Of a stretch of DNA of 64,000 bases, positions 25,052 through 33,997 are shown piece by piece. The notes beneath the pieces were generated by a model, which ran no database searches, had not been told where the DNA came from, and saw only the letters and a list, made by a program, of their open reading frames with translations. How positions within the stretch are numbered: the first letter of the stretch is position 1; the number at the start of each line of letters is the position of its first letter. The stretch is from Curtobacterium sp. PhB115 (lineage in GTDB: Bacteria > Actinomycetota > Actinomycetes > Actinomycetales > Microbacteriaceae). A program made the position numbers and the translations under genes. The stretch spans positions 1,052,491-1,116,490 of the forward strand of contig NZ_RJKR01000005.1 of NCBI RefSeq assembly GCF_003752025.1, written 5' to 3'.

Positions 25052-27580
25052 TCAACTCTCGCGGACGACGTCCGACGGGTCCTTGTCGACGCGCCAGCCC
25101 CGCCACGAGGGCTGTCGGAGCCGTCCGTCCCCGGTCCACTCCGCGAACTCGACCTCGCCCACACGCTTCGGCGTGACCCAGTGGGCATCGCGGGCGTCCG
25201 GCCGAGGGACGTCGACGAACGGCGGGGTCTTCCGCTCGAGCGGGTCGAGCACGGCGGCGATCTCGTCGAGGTCCCGGTCGCGGAACCCCGTCCCGACCTT
25301 GCCGACGTACTCGAGTCCGTCGGGCCCCGGGATGCCGAGAAGGAGCGATCCGACACCGCCCTCTCGGCGACCACTGCCGGGTTTCCAGCCCCCGACGACG
25401 ACCTCTTGCGTGGCGTGGTCCTTCAGCTTCAGCCACGACTCGGACCGACGGCCCTCGACGTACTTCGAGGAACGCTTCTTCGCGACGACGCCCTCGAGTC
25501 CCTTGCTCGCCGACTCGGCCACCGCACGGTCGAGGTCGCCCTGGTACGCCGGCGGCACGTCGATCACGCCGCCGGGCTCGACGACGGTCTCGAGCGCCTG
25601 CCGCCTGGCGTCGTAGGCGAGTCGCGTGAGCTCGTGCCCGTCCGCCTCGAGCACGTCGAAGAGCAAGAACCGCACGGGCGTCGACTCCTGCGCGGCGCGG
25701 ACCTCGCGGGGCTTCGTCAGCCCCATCCGGTTCTGCAGCAGCTGGAAGGACGGACGGCCACGGTCGTCGACCGCGACGATCTCGCCGTCGAACACCCCGT
25801 CGACACCGGCCCGTTCGCCGAGCTCCTGCAGCTCCGGGTACTGCGCGGTGAGGTCGTTGTCGTTCCGGCTCCGCAGGGTCACCTCGCCACCACGTACGGT
25901 GGCGAGCGCCCGCACGCCGTCCCACTTCATCTCGAACGCCCAGTCGGTGGGGTCGAGGTGCGGGGTGTCCTTGGCCAGGGTCGCCTGCATCGTCCGCCGG
26001 TCGGCCGGCGCCGTGTCCGCGTCGGCAGCACCCGAGATCCGCTCGCGTCCGCCACGGTGTCCGCCGCGCTGCCCGTCGGCGGGCCCGGAGCCGCCGCGAC
26101 GCGCGCCCGCAGCGTCGCCACCGTCGGCGAGACGTTCGGGCTGCTCCTTCGTGCGGTGGATCAGCCAGTTCTTCTCGTCGCCCCCACCACGGCCCCGGGT
26201 GTGCAGCAGTGCGAGTCGGCGAGCGCCGCCGGTCCGGCCGTGCAGCGTCACGATGACCTCTTCGCCCTCGCGCCACTTCTCGAGCTCGTAGGTGCCGTCG
26301 TCCCACAACGTCACCGTGCCGCCGCCGTACTCGTCCTTGGGGATCGTGCCCTCGAACGACCCGTACTCCAACGGGTGGTCCTCGGTCTGCACGGCGAGGT
26401 GGTTCTTGCCGGGGTCGGTCGGTTCGCCCTTCGGCAGCGCCCAGCTCACCAGCACGCCGTCGTGCTCCAACCGGAAGTCGTAGTGGTCGCGGGTGGCGTG
26501 GTGCTCCTGGATCACGAAGGTCGGGGTGCCGTCCTTCCGGACCGAGGGCGCCCCCTCGGGCACGGGTTCCGGGGTCTTCGACGCGTCGCGCTTCGCACGG
26601 TAGGCCGCGAGCCGGTCGCGGGCCGGCTGCTCGGCGTCGTTCGCGCGGTCCGTCCGGTCGCTGTCCCAGTGACCGTGGTCGTCACGCCCGACGGCCAACG
26701 AGGCGGACGCGACCGGGTGCAGGAAGTCCCCACGGGCCTCCAGTCGTTCGAGGACCTCGTCCAACGTGAGCTGCGCGAGCCCGCGTTCCCCGAGCTCCTT
26801 CCAGGTGCGCGGAGCCGCGACCGTCGGCCGCTCGCGGCCGCGCAGCGAGTACGGGGCGATGGTCGTCTTGTTCCCGTTGTTCTGCGACCAGTCGACGAAG
26901 ACCTTGCCCGTGCGCTCGGCGCGGCTCATCGAGGAGAGGACCAGGTCCGGCAAGTCCGTCTCGAGTGCCTTCGCCAGCTCGTGGGCGACGTCGGAGACGT
27001 GCTTCGTGGTCGATCGGCCGTCGAGTGCTGCGTAGAGGTGGATGCCCTTCGACCCCGAGGTCACCGGGTACGGCTCGAGGCCCATGCCGTGCAGGATCTC
27101 GCGGGCGGCCAGGGCGACCTCGACGCACTCGGGCAGCCCGACGCCGTCGCCGGGGTCCAGGTCGAGGACGAGCCGGTCCGGGTTCTGCTGCGCGCCACGG
27201 GGACCGAACCGCCACTGCGGCACGTGCAGTTCGAGGGCGGCCTGCTGCGCCATCCAGACCAGGGTCTGGACGTCGTCGACGATCGGGTACTCGTTGTCGT
27301 GCTCCGAGTGGTGGATCGTGTGGTGCCGGACCCAGTCGGGCGCGGAGTCCGGCAGGTTCTTCTCGAAGAACACCTTGCCCTCGACCCCGTTGGCCCACCG
27401 CTTCCTGGTCACCGGTCGGTCCTTGACGTGCGGGATCATCCACGGCGCCACACGCTCGTAGTACTCGATGACCCGCCCCTTGGTGGTGCCGGTCTCGGGG
27501 TAGAGCACCTTGTCGGTGTTCGTCAGCGCGATCCTGCGGTCACCGACGACGACCACGGTCTTCCGGGACGCGGGACTCAC
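25052..27580 (-). CDS. ligD: Multifunctional ATP-dependent DNA ligase D
   Basis: An 842-residue LigD for non-homologous end joining. Order: primase-polymerase domain (about 1-300; TNTDKVLYPETGTTKGRVIEYY, DLDPGDG, SGSKGIHLYAAL), 3'-phosphoesterase domain (about 360-510; FVIQEHHATRDHYDFRLEHDG with catalytic His/Asp), Gly/Arg-rich linker, and ligase domain (about 570-842; FEMKWDGVRAL with the adenylated lysine, FDGEIVAV, EGVVAKKRSSKY, SWLKLKDH). This pol-PE-lig order is the mycobacterial one. The GTG start overlaps the SDR stop by four bases. Partner Ku is encoded divergently beyond the SDR gene. Confidence 0.94.
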   Translation of the reverse strand: MSPASRKTVVVVGDRRIALTNTDKVLYPETGTTKGRVIEYYERVAPWMIPHVKDRPVTRKRWANGVEGKVFFEKNLPDSAPDWVRHHTIHHSEHDNEYPIVDDVQTLVWMAQQAALELHVPQWRFGPRGAQQNPDRLVLDLDPGDGVGLPECVEVALAAREILHGMGLEPYPVTSGSKGIHLYAALDGRSTTKHVSDVAHELAKALETDLPDLVLSSMSRAERTGKVFVDWSQNNGNKTTIAPYSLRGRERPTVAAPRTWKELGERGLAQLTLDEVLERLEARGDFLHPVASASLAVGRDDHGHWDSDRTDRANDAEQPARDRLAAYRAKRDASKTPEPVPEGAPSVRKDGTPTFVIQEHHATRDHYDFRLEHDGVLVSWALPKGEPTDPGKNHLAVQTEDHPLEYGSFEGTIPKDEYGGGTVTLWDDGTYELEKWREGEEVIVTLHGRTGGARRLALLHTRGRGGGDEKNWLIHRTKEQPERLADGGDAAGARRGGSGPADGQRGGHRGGRERISGAADADTAPADRRTMQATLAKDTPHLDPTDWAFEMKWDGVRALATVRGGEVTLRSRNDNDLTAQYPELQELGERAGVDGVFDGEIVAVDDRGRPSFQLLQNRMGLTKPREVRAAQESTPVRFLLFDVLEADGHELTRLAYDARRQALETVVEPGGVIDVPPAYQGDLDRAVAESASKGLEGVVAKKRSSKYVEGRRSESWLKLKDHATQEVVVGGWKPGSGRREGGVGSLLLGIPGPDGLEYVGKVGTGFRDRDLDEIAAVLDPLERKTPPFVDVPRPDARDAHWVTPKRVGEVEFAEWTGDGRLRQPSWRGWRVDKDPSDVVRES

Positions 27581-28467
27581 AGCGCCACCCCGGTCGCTCC
27601 CGCCACCGTCAACGTCGTGCCCGAGGTGTACGACGACTCCGGACCGGCGAGGTACACGTACGCGCTGCCGAGCTCGACGGGTTGAGCCGGGCGCCCGAAC
27701 GGGGTGTCCTGACCGTAGCGGGCGATCTCGTCCCCGGGGTAGCTGATCGGCTGCAGCGGCGTCCACACCGGGCCGGGGACCACCGTGTTCGCGCGGATCC
27801 CCTTGGCAGCGAGCTGCCGGGCGAGGCCGTTCGTGTAGGTGATGATCGCGGCCTTCGTCGCCGCGTAGTCGATCATCCGGTCCTGCGGCTGCGTCGCCGA
27901 GACCGAGCTCGTCGTGACGATCGCGCTGCCTGGTGCCATGTGCGGCACCGCCGCGCGCACCAGCCAGAACAGCGAGTAGAGGTTGACCTTCATCGTGCGG
28001 TCGAAGTCCTCGGTCGACTGTTCGGTGACGTCCTCGTGCACCTTCTGGTGCCCGGCGACCAGGACGAGGGCATCGAGCCCACCGAGTTCGCGCACCGCGG
28101 TCCGGACCAGGTCGTCGCAGAAGCCCTCGTCCGTCAGGTCGCCCGGCAGCATGAGCGCGTTGCGACCGAGGTCGGCCACCAGGTCACGGACCTCGGTCAG
28201 GTCGTCGATCTCCTCGGGCAGGGCGTTCAGCGCGACGTCCGCGCCTTCCTTCGCCATCGCGATCGCGGCGGCACGCCCGATGCCGGAGTCCGCCCCGGTG
28301 ACGAGCACGCGGTACCCCCGCATCCGCCCCGTGCCGAGGTAGCTCGTCTCGCCGTGGTCGGGAGCGGGGTCCATCGCGCTCGCCAGCCCGGACCCCTGCT
28401 GGGTCTGCGCGGGGAACGGCGGACGGGGGAACTGGTCGCGCGGGTCCTGCTTGTCGAGCTGACTCAT
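27577..28467 (-). CDS. SDR-family oxidoreductase (YhdF/YghA-like)
   Basis: A 296-residue SDR with the long N-terminal extension DPRDQFPRPPFPAQTQQG typical of the YghA/GsiB-associated subgroup. The Rossmann motif TGADSGIGRAAA is at about residues 57-68, TSSVSATQPQDRMIDYAATKAA gives Ser, Tyr and Lys of the active site. It is translationally coupled to ligD (GTGA overlap), so an SDR rides in the end-joining operon; such genes often accompany actinobacterial stress loci. Substrate unknown. Confidence 0.9.
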   Translation of the reverse strand: MSQLDKQDPRDQFPRPPFPAQTQQGSGLASAMDPAPDHGETSYLGTGRMRGYRVLVTGADSGIGRAAAIAMAKEGADVALNALPEEIDDLTEVRDLVADLGRNALMLPGDLTDEGFCDDLVRTAVRELGGLDALVLVAGHQKVHEDVTEQSTEDFDRTMKVNLYSLFWLVRAAVPHMAPGSAIVTTSSVSATQPQDRMIDYAATKAAIITYTNGLARQLAAKGIRANTVVPGPVWTPLQPISYPGDEIARYGQDTPFGRPAQPVELGSAYVYLAGPESSYTSGTTLTVAGATGVAL

Positions 28468-28573
28468 GCGCCCATCGTGCACGTCCCCGCCACCGGACGG
28501 TCCAGCGAAGCCGGATCTGTGGAGAACCCGTCGCCTGCGGGCACTCCCGCACAGGGACGGGCATCATGTGGTG

Positions 28574-29596
28574 ATGAGGTCGATCTGGAAGGGCTCCATC
28601 GCGTTCGGGCTGGTCAACGTGCCGATCAAGGTGTACGCAGCCACCGAGACCCACGACGTGTCCCTGCACCAGGTCCACGACGAGGACAAGGGCAGGATCC
28701 GGTACAAGCGGGTCTGCGAGTTCGGGCACGAGGTCGAGTACGGCGACATCCAGCGCGCCTACGACGACGGCGACAAGACCGTGGTGCTGACCGCGGACGA
28801 CTTCAAGCAGCTCCCCGAGGAGCAGTCGCACGAGGTCGAGGTCCTCGAGTTCGTGCCGCTCGACCAGGTCGACCCGATGATGTTCGAGAAGACGTACTAC
28901 CTCGAGCCCGACTCGCGCTCGCCGAAGGCGTACGTCCTGCTGCGCGAGACCCTGTCGAAGACGGACCGGCTGGCGATCGTGCAGTTCACGCTCCGGCAGA
29001 AGACCCGGCTCGGCGTGCTCCGGGTGCACGACGACGTCATCCTGCTGCAGGGCCTGCTGTGGGGCGACGAGGTGCGTGCGGCCGACTTCAAGGCCCTCGA
29101 CTCGTCGGTGAAGGTCAGCGCGAACGAGCTGAAGATGTCGTCGTCGCTCGTCGAGAGCATGTCGACGGACTTCGATCCCGACCGCTACACCGACTCCTAC
29201 CAAGAGGAACTCCAGCAGCTCATCGACGCCAAGCTCGAGGCCGGTGACGACATCGACACCGAGAAGACGTTCGGCGAGAAGCCGGACGAGGACGACGACG
29301 AGGGCGGCGACGTCCTCGACCTGATGGCCGCCCTGCGTGCGTCCGTGGACAAGAAGCGGACGGGAGGCGCGGGGTCGCGTTCGGCGTCCCGGTCACGGTC
29401 GTCGTCGGGTTCCGAATCGAGCACGTCCGGCTCGACGAAGAAGGCTCCGGCCGCGAAGGCGCCCGCCGAGAAGACTGCGCCCGCGAAGAAGGCCCCCGCG
29501 AAGAAGACCCCGGCGAAGAAGGCCCCGGCAAAGAAGGCACCTGCGAAGCAGCCCGCGGCCAAGAAGGCGACCGCCGAGAAGAAGCAGGCGAGCTAG
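28574..29596 (+). CDS. ku: Ku protein for non-homologous end joining
   Basis: A 340-residue bacterial Ku, a homodimer that rings DNA ends and recruits LigD. It begins MRSIWKGSIAFGLVNVPIKV and shows HQVHDEDKGRIRYKRVCE, FVPLDQVDPMMFEKTYYLEP and QKTRLGVLRVHDDVILLQ, all standard. The core ends near residue 260; a Ser-rich linker and a repetitive AlaLysLysAlaPro tail (about 285-340) form a basic DNA-binding extension. It diverges from the SDR-ligD operon across 106 bases and overlaps the convergent DUF6328 gene by four bases. Confidence 0.95.
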   Translation: MRSIWKGSIAFGLVNVPIKVYAATETHDVSLHQVHDEDKGRIRYKRVCEFGHEVEYGDIQRAYDDGDKTVVLTADDFKQLPEEQSHEVEVLEFVPLDQVDPMMFEKTYYLEPDSRSPKAYVLLRETLSKTDRLAIVQFTLRQKTRLGVLRVHDDVILLQGLLWGDEVRAADFKALDSSVKVSANELKMSSSLVESMSTDFDPDRYTDSYQEELQQLIDAKLEAGDDIDTEKTFGEKPDEDDDEGGDVLDLMAALRASVDKKRTGGAGSRSASRSRSSSGSESSTSGSTKKAPAAKAPAEKTAPAKKAPAKKTPAKKAPAKKAPAKQPAAKKATAEKKQAS

Positions 29597-30105
29597 GCGT
29601 CCTCGTCGGTGTCGCGTCGGGTCCGTCGCAGCGCGAGCGGCACCGACACCCACAGCACGGCCGTGCCGAGGAACACCGCTGCTCCCCCGACGATGCCCCC
29701 GACGTCCCCGATGACCACGTCGAACACGAAGAGCACGGTGCCGGCGAAGAGCAGCGCGCTCGCGATGAGCGTCGCGAGCAGGATCACGTTGCCCGCCCGG
29801 ACCAGGTCGTGCTTCTGCCGTTGCCGGAACACCAGCCGGTGCGTCGCGACCGCCGACAGGGCAGTCACGGTCACGAGGACGGCGAGGACCACCAGCACGA
29901 GGTAGATCGCCTCCTGCGCCTGGTCGAGCGTCGTGAAGCGCTGCTGGAACGGCAGGGTCAGCAGGAACCCGGCGAGGATCTGCGTCCCGGTCTGCACGAT
30001 CCGCAGTTCCTGCTGGATGTCCGCCCAGTTGCGGTCCCACCGCTCGGTCGGCGTCTCGTGCCGTCCACGCTCGGTCGCCCGCGGGTCGCCGTCCACCTCG
30101 CTCAT
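29593..30105 (-). CDS. DUF6328 family membrane protein
   Basis: A 170-residue protein with about four membrane helices. The cytoplasmic start ETPTERWDRNWADIQQELRIVQTGTQILAGFLLTLPFQQRF is the recognisable DUF6328 pattern. A TAGGTT box 6 bases before the ATG and no ribosome binding site suggest a leaderless message. Function unknown. Confidence 0.85.
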   Translation of the reverse strand: MSEVDGDPRATERGRHETPTERWDRNWADIQQELRIVQTGTQILAGFLLTLPFQQRFTTLDQAQEAIYLVLVVLAVLVTVTALSAVATHRLVFRQRQKHDLVRAGNVILLATLIASALLFAGTVLFVFDVVIGDVGGIVGGAAVFLGTAVLWVSVPLALRRTRRDTDEDA

Positions 30106-30111
30106 ACCGAG

Positions 30112-30117
30112 AACCTA
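30112..30117 (-). promoter_or_regulatory. -10 box TAGGTT for leaderless DUF6328 gene
   Basis: On the minus strand TAGGTT precedes the ATG at 30105 by 6 bases. Confidence 0.5.
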
Positions 30118-30185
30118 CCCGTGGCACTTCCCGCGCCGGTCCGCCGCGACACGAGCCGGTAACACGGGTCCGCGAGACTGGACGG

Positions 30186-30797
30186 ATGACTCCACAAGAG
30201 CCAGGAGCCCTGCAGTCGTCACCCGAGACCGCCGGCCCGCCCGTCACCGTGTCCATCACCCGCCTGGTCGAACCCGACCGCATCCCGGAGGTCACCCGCT
30301 GGGTGCAGTCCGGCGTGAACCTCGCAAACCGGTACCCGGGCTTCCTCGGCTCCGGGTGGGTCCGGTCACGGGCACAGTCCCGCGAGTGGCACATGCTCTA
30401 CCGGTTCGCCGACCACGAGTCCCTGGCGACGTGGGAGAACTCCGACGACCGGCTCCGCTGGCTCGACCTCGGCCGTGACCTCGTCGTGGAGTCCCGCGTC
30501 GAGAAGCGCACCGGGATCGAGGGCTGGTTCGACGCCCCCGCGGACGCCCCGGCCTCGAGCGCTCCGCCGCGCTGGAAGCAGGCGGTCAGCATCTGGCTCG
30601 GGTTCTTCCCGGTGAACCTGGCGTTCACGTACCTGGTCAGCTGGCTGCTCCCAGCGTTCGGCGCGCTGCCGGTCCTGCCCCGGGTGCTCATCACGACGCT
30701 CGTGCTCACACCGATCATGACGTTCTGGGTGCTGCCCTTCGTGACGACGCTGATCCGTCCGTGGCTGCTGGCTCCGCCGAGGTCCGAGCGGGCTTAA
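30186..30797 (+). CDS. Antibiotic biosynthesis monooxygenase-domain membrane protein
   Basis: A 203-residue protein. About residues 20-115 form an ABM ferredoxin-like domain (VTVSITRLVEPDRIPEVTRW, YPGFLGSGWVRS, EWHMLYRFADHESLATWENS). The C-terminal third adds two or three hydrophobic helices (WLGFFPVNLAFTYLVSWLL; LITTLVLTPIMTFWVLPF), a known ABM-plus-membrane architecture. The active role, monooxygenase or sensor, is not evident. Its stop overlaps the convergent TetR gene. Confidence 0.85.
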   Translation: MTPQEPGALQSSPETAGPPVTVSITRLVEPDRIPEVTRWVQSGVNLANRYPGFLGSGWVRSRAQSREWHMLYRFADHESLATWENSDDRLRWLDLGRDLVVESRVEKRTGIEGWFDAPADAPASSAPPRWKQAVSIWLGFFPVNLAFTYLVSWLLPAFGALPVLPRVLITTLVLTPIMTFWVLPFVTTLIRPWLLAPPRSERA

Positions 30798-31405
30798 CCG
30801 ACGGCCCCGAGCGGCACGGTCCCGTCGTGGCCGAGGGCGTCCCATCCGACCTGCAGCATCCGCGGCCGGGCCTCGGCCGCCGAGGCCTCGGTCTCGTACG
30901 TCAGTGCGAGCATCACGATCGCACCGAACGCACCGGAGACCCGTGCCCGCCGGTCGAGCGGGGTGGCCGTGGCGTCGGCCATGTCGATGCCGAACACGTC
31001 GAGGAGCGTCGCGGCGACCGGTTCGAGCCGGACGCCGACGTCGTCCCCGCGCCGCAGGGTGAACGCAGCGAGCGCGAGTTCTGCCCAACCCGGCCGGGAG
31101 AGCGCGAGGTCGGCGATCCCCGCGAGCGCTGCGGCGTCGCGGGACTCCCCCGCGGGCGCAGCGGAGGCGGCAGCACGGATCGCCTCGGTCTGCTCGGTGC
31201 ACTGCGCGAGCGCGGCCTCGACGAGCAGCTCCTTGCTCGTGAACCGGGCGAGGATGCCCGCCTTCGAGTAGCCGGCCTGGTCAGCGACGGCCTGCACGGC
31301 GGTGTCCTTGATGCCGCGGCGGGCGATGAGTCCGGCGGTGATGTCCAGGACGTCCCCGTTGATCTCCTCGGCAGAGGGCCGAGCCCGGCGCCCGGGGCGG
31401 GTCAC
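30794..31405 (-). CDS. TetR-family transcriptional regulator
   Basis: A 203-residue TetR regulator. The N-terminal helix-turn-helix is VLDITAGLIARRGIKDTAVQAVADQAGYSKAGILARFTSKELLVE (about residues 20-65). The GTG start overlaps the DUF998 stop by four bases, so it is the second gene of a two-gene operon, and a palindrome sits in front of that operon (32114-32134). Confidence 0.87.
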   Translation of the reverse strand: MTRPGRRARPSAEEINGDVLDITAGLIARRGIKDTAVQAVADQAGYSKAGILARFTSKELLVEAALAQCTEQTEAIRAAASAAPAGESRDAAALAGIADLALSRPGWAELALAAFTLRRGDDVGVRLEPVAATLLDVFGIDMADATATPLDRRARVSGAFGAIVMLALTYETEASAAEARPRMLQVGWDALGHDGTVPLGAVG

Positions 31406-32112
31406 GCTCCGACCGCCGAGGCCCGTGCCGCCCGCCGGCGCCGGGCACCCGCGACGAGCAGGGCGATCCCGGTCACGAGCTCCCACGCGACGATCGTGTA
31501 CACGGACGCACGCTCCCACACGCCGTCGGGGAGCACGTCGATCGCCGTCGACGACGAGTCGACGACGAGCATGACGAGGGAGACGAGGCCGACGATCCCG
31601 AGCACGACGCTCGTGATCCGGTAGGCCGCCGGTGCCCGCAGCGCCCGGGATCCCATGCCGGCGGTGATCGCCACGAGGTTGCCGGTCGTGATCGCTGCCG
31701 CGGCACCGAGCACGTGGAACACGATGGTGCCACCGTCGGTGCTCGTCTGGCTGCCGTGGAACGAGCCGACCAGGACCATCCCGACCAGGTGGACCACGGC
31801 GAGGACCGCGGTCGCCACCCGCGCACGGCGGGATGCGGCACGGAACACCACGACGGCGAGCACCGCTGCGATCCCGAACAGGACGCCCTGCCCGATGAAC
31901 GTCGTGTTCATGAGCACGTGCAGCGGTGAGTCGATGGACCGCCCCTGGAACGAGCCGACGTCGGGGACCCCGAGGTCGGAGATGTAGTTCGTCGCGTAGT
32001 CGTAGCCGGGGAACGCCGACGCCGAGACCGCCTCACCGACGAGCCAGCCGACCCCCGCGAGCGTCCAGAGTGCGCCGGGCATGAGTGCGCGGGAAGTGTC
32101 CGATTCGGTCAT
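31402..32112 (-). CDS. DUF998 family integral membrane protein
   Basis: A 236-residue protein with about six membrane helices. The extracytoplasmic FPGYDYATNYISDLGVPDVG after helix 1 is the DUF998 hallmark. It is translationally coupled to the TetR gene downstream. A TATGGT box lies 6 bases before the ATG and overlaps a TetR-type palindrome, so expression is probably repressed by its own operon partner. Confidence 0.87.
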   Translation of the reverse strand: MTESDTSRALMPGALWTLAGVGWLVGEAVSASAFPGYDYATNYISDLGVPDVGSFQGRSIDSPLHVLMNTTFIGQGVLFGIAAVLAVVVFRAASRRARVATAVLAVVHLVGMVLVGSFHGSQTSTDGGTIVFHVLGAAAAITTGNLVAITAGMGSRALRAPAAYRITSVVLGIVGLVSLVMLVVDSSSTAIDVLPDGVWERASVYTIVAWELVTGIALLVAGARRRRAARASAVGA

Positions 32113-32113
32113 G

Positions 32114-32134
32114 TACTGACCATAACGGTCACTA
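32114..32134. promoter_or_regulatory. TetR-type operator overlapping leaderless promoter
   Basis: Core TGACC-ATAAC-GGTCA at 32117-32131, extended to TA...TA arms with one mismatch. It covers the -10 box (TATGGT, 32119-32124 on the minus strand) of the DUF998-tetR operon and touches the exopolyphosphatase stop codon. Confidence 0.65.
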
Positions 32135-33076
32135 CTTGGAGTTGCCGAGCACCGACAACTGGTCGAGCCGCTCCAGGATCACGCCCTCGCGCAGCGCCCA
32201 CGGGCAGATCTCCAGCGCCGGCAGGTCGAAGATGTCCAGGCATGCTTCGGCGACGAGCGCACCCGGCACCACCTGGTGCGCCCGGCTCGCCGACACCCCG
32301 GGCAGCGTCGCGAGTTCGTCGACCGACATCGTCAGCAGCGCGGGCAGCTTCGACCGGAGCACGTCGCCGTCGAGCGCCCGCGGCACGAGCGGACCTGCAC
32401 CCGAGGGCGCTGCCCCGCAGATCCGGGCGATCGACCGGAAGGTCTTCGAGGTCGCGACGGCCCGGTCCGGACGTCCGGCGCGGAGCAGCTTGCCGGCGTC
32501 GCGAGCGATCTCCACGCGGATCTCGTGCCGGATCCGGCGGACGTCGTCCTCGGTCGGCGTGCCCTCGGCGAAGTACGAGCGGGCGAGCCGTGCGGCGCCG
32601 ATCGGCATCGACCACGCGACGTCGGGTGCTTCGTCGGCACCTCCGGCGATCTCGAGCGAGCCACCGCCGATGTCGAACACCGCGAGCCGTCCTGCCGACC
32701 ACCCGAACCACCGTCGGACGGCCAGGAACGTCAGTCGCGCCTCGTCGCCACCGGACAGGACGGCCAGCTCGACGCCGGTCGAGGCCTCGACGTGGGCGAG
32801 CACCGCGTCGGAGTTCACCGCGTCGCGCACGGCCGAGGTCGCGAAGGCGAGCATGTCCTCGCAGCCGCGTTCCTCGGCGACGCGGACGGCATCCGCGACG
32901 AACTGCGTCAGCGCGTCGACGCCCTGCGGTGTCACCGCGCCGGAGTCGTCGAGGTGCTCGGCGAGCCGCAGCGGCTGCTTGAACGAGGACGCCGGCAGTG
33001 GCGCGGCGCCGCCGTGGGCGTCCACCACGAGCAGGTGGCCGGTGTTGGACCCGATGTCGAGGACTCCCACGCGCAT
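32132..33076 (-). CDS. Exopolyphosphatase, Ppx/GppA family
   Basis: A 314-residue ASKHA-fold phosphatase. [18 protein letters not shown] at the N-terminus and [13 protein letters not shown] (about 140-152) are the two phosphate-binding loops; [13 protein letters not shown] is also typical. Short actinobacterial Ppx proteins of this length hydrolyse polyphosphate or (p)ppGpp-related substrates. Start at ATG 33076 with a leaderless-type TAGCGT box. Confidence 0.92.
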   Translation of the reverse strand: MRVGVLDIGSNTGHLLVVDAHGGAAPLPASSFKQPLRLAEHLDDSGAVTPQGVDALTQFVADAVRVAEERGCEDMLAFATSAVRDAVNSDAVLAHVEASTGVELAVLSGGDEARLTFLAVRRWFGWSAGRLAVFDIGGGSLEIAGGADEAPDVAWSMPIGAARLARSYFAEGTPTEDDVRRIRHEIRVEIARDAGKLLRAGRPDRAVATSKTFRSIARICGAAPSGAGPLVPRALDGDVLRSKLPALLTMSVDELATLPGVSASRAHQVVPGALVAEACLDIFDLPALEICPWALREGVILERLDQLSVLGNSK

Positions 33077-33082
33077 GCCACA

Positions 33083-33088
33083 ACGCTA
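33083..33088 (-). promoter_or_regulatory. -10 box TAGCGT for leaderless exopolyphosphatase gene
   Basis: TAGCGT on the minus strand is followed by TGTGGC and the ATG at 33076. Confidence 0.5.
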
Positions 33089-33139
33089 GCGGCCGGTCCG
33101 CGCTCGACGAGCGAAGGGCAACAGGCCGGGAGGCCCGTC

Positions 33140-33997
33140 CTACGCCCGCAGGAACGCCTCGAGTTCATCCGTGGTCGGGTACGAGGCCTGTGCCCCGGCC
33201 TTGGTCGCGGCGTACGCCCCGACCCCCACCGCGAACCGTGCGGCGTCGACGAGGGAGTCCCCCGCCGCCAGCCGGAGGGCCACCGACCCCATGAAGGCGT
33301 CGCCGCAGCCCGTCGTGTCCACCGGCTCGACCCGCACGGCGTCGATCGACACCGGGTCGGCGTCGCCGTCGTGCACGACGCAGCCCGAACCACCGCGGGT
33401 GACGATCGACCGTGCGACACCGTGCTCGCCGAGCGACGCAGCCTCGTGCTCGTTCACCAGCAGCACGTCGGTCAGTTCGAGCAGCTCGGCGGGGACGGCT
33501 CCGAACGGCGACAGGTTCGTGAGCACCGTGACCCCGGCGGCGTGCGCTGACCGGGCCGCCGACAGGACCACGTCGATCGAGACCTCGAGGCAGAGTCCCA
33601 GGACCCCGGCATCGTCGAAGGCGTCGGCGGGGACGTCGTCCGGCGTCAGCGTGCCGTTCGCGCCGGCGGAGATCACGATGGTGTTCTCGCCGGCCGAGTC
33701 GACCGTGATGACGGCGGTGCCGGTGGCCACGCCCTCCCGGACGGCGACGTGCGTTGTGTCCGCACCCGCAGCCGCGACGGAGTCGCGGAGCAGCGCACCG
33801 TTCCCGTCGTCGCCGACCGCACCGATCATGCGGACCGTGCCCCCGAGCCTCCCGGCAGCCACCGCCTGGTTGGCGGACTTGCCACCCGGAAGGATGCGGA
33901 GGTCGGACCCTTGCAGGGTCTCACCGGGCTTGGGGAAGCGCTCCGTGCGGACCACCAGGTCCGCGTTGAGGCTGCCCACGACGACGATGCCGGTCAT
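33140..33997 (-). CDS. rbsK: Ribokinase (PfkB family)
   Basis: A 285-residue carbohydrate kinase. It begins MTGIVVVGSLNADLVV and shows the ribokinase motifs LPGGKSANQAVAAGRLG (sugar site) and VDTTGCGDAFMGSVALRLA (anion hole and catalytic Asp). It phosphorylates ribose. Translational coupling (ATGA) to the MFS gene upstream and the nucleoside hydrolase before that indicates a nucleoside-salvage operon in which ribose released by hydrolysis is trapped. Confidence 0.92.
   Translation of the reverse strand: MTGIVVVGSLNADLVVRTERFPKPGETLQGSDLRILPGGKSANQAVAAGRLGGTVRMIGAVGDDGNGALLRDSVAAAGADTTHVAVREGVATGTAVITVDSAGENTIVISAGANGTLTPDDVPADAFDDAGVLGLCLEVSIDVVLSAARSAHAAGVTVLTNLSPFGAVPAELLELTDVLLVNEHEAASLGEHGVARSIVTRGGSGCVVHDGDADPVSIDAVRVEPVDTTGCGDAFMGSVALRLAAGDSLVDAARFAVGVGAYAATKAGAQASYPTTDELEAFLRA

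Noticed and set aside
24968..27685. A 905-codon open frame on the plus strand opposite ligD
   Set aside because: High GC leaves few stop codons on the antisense strand. The minus-strand frame shows all LigD motifs; the plus frame is a biased Arg/Val/Gly composition with no domain.
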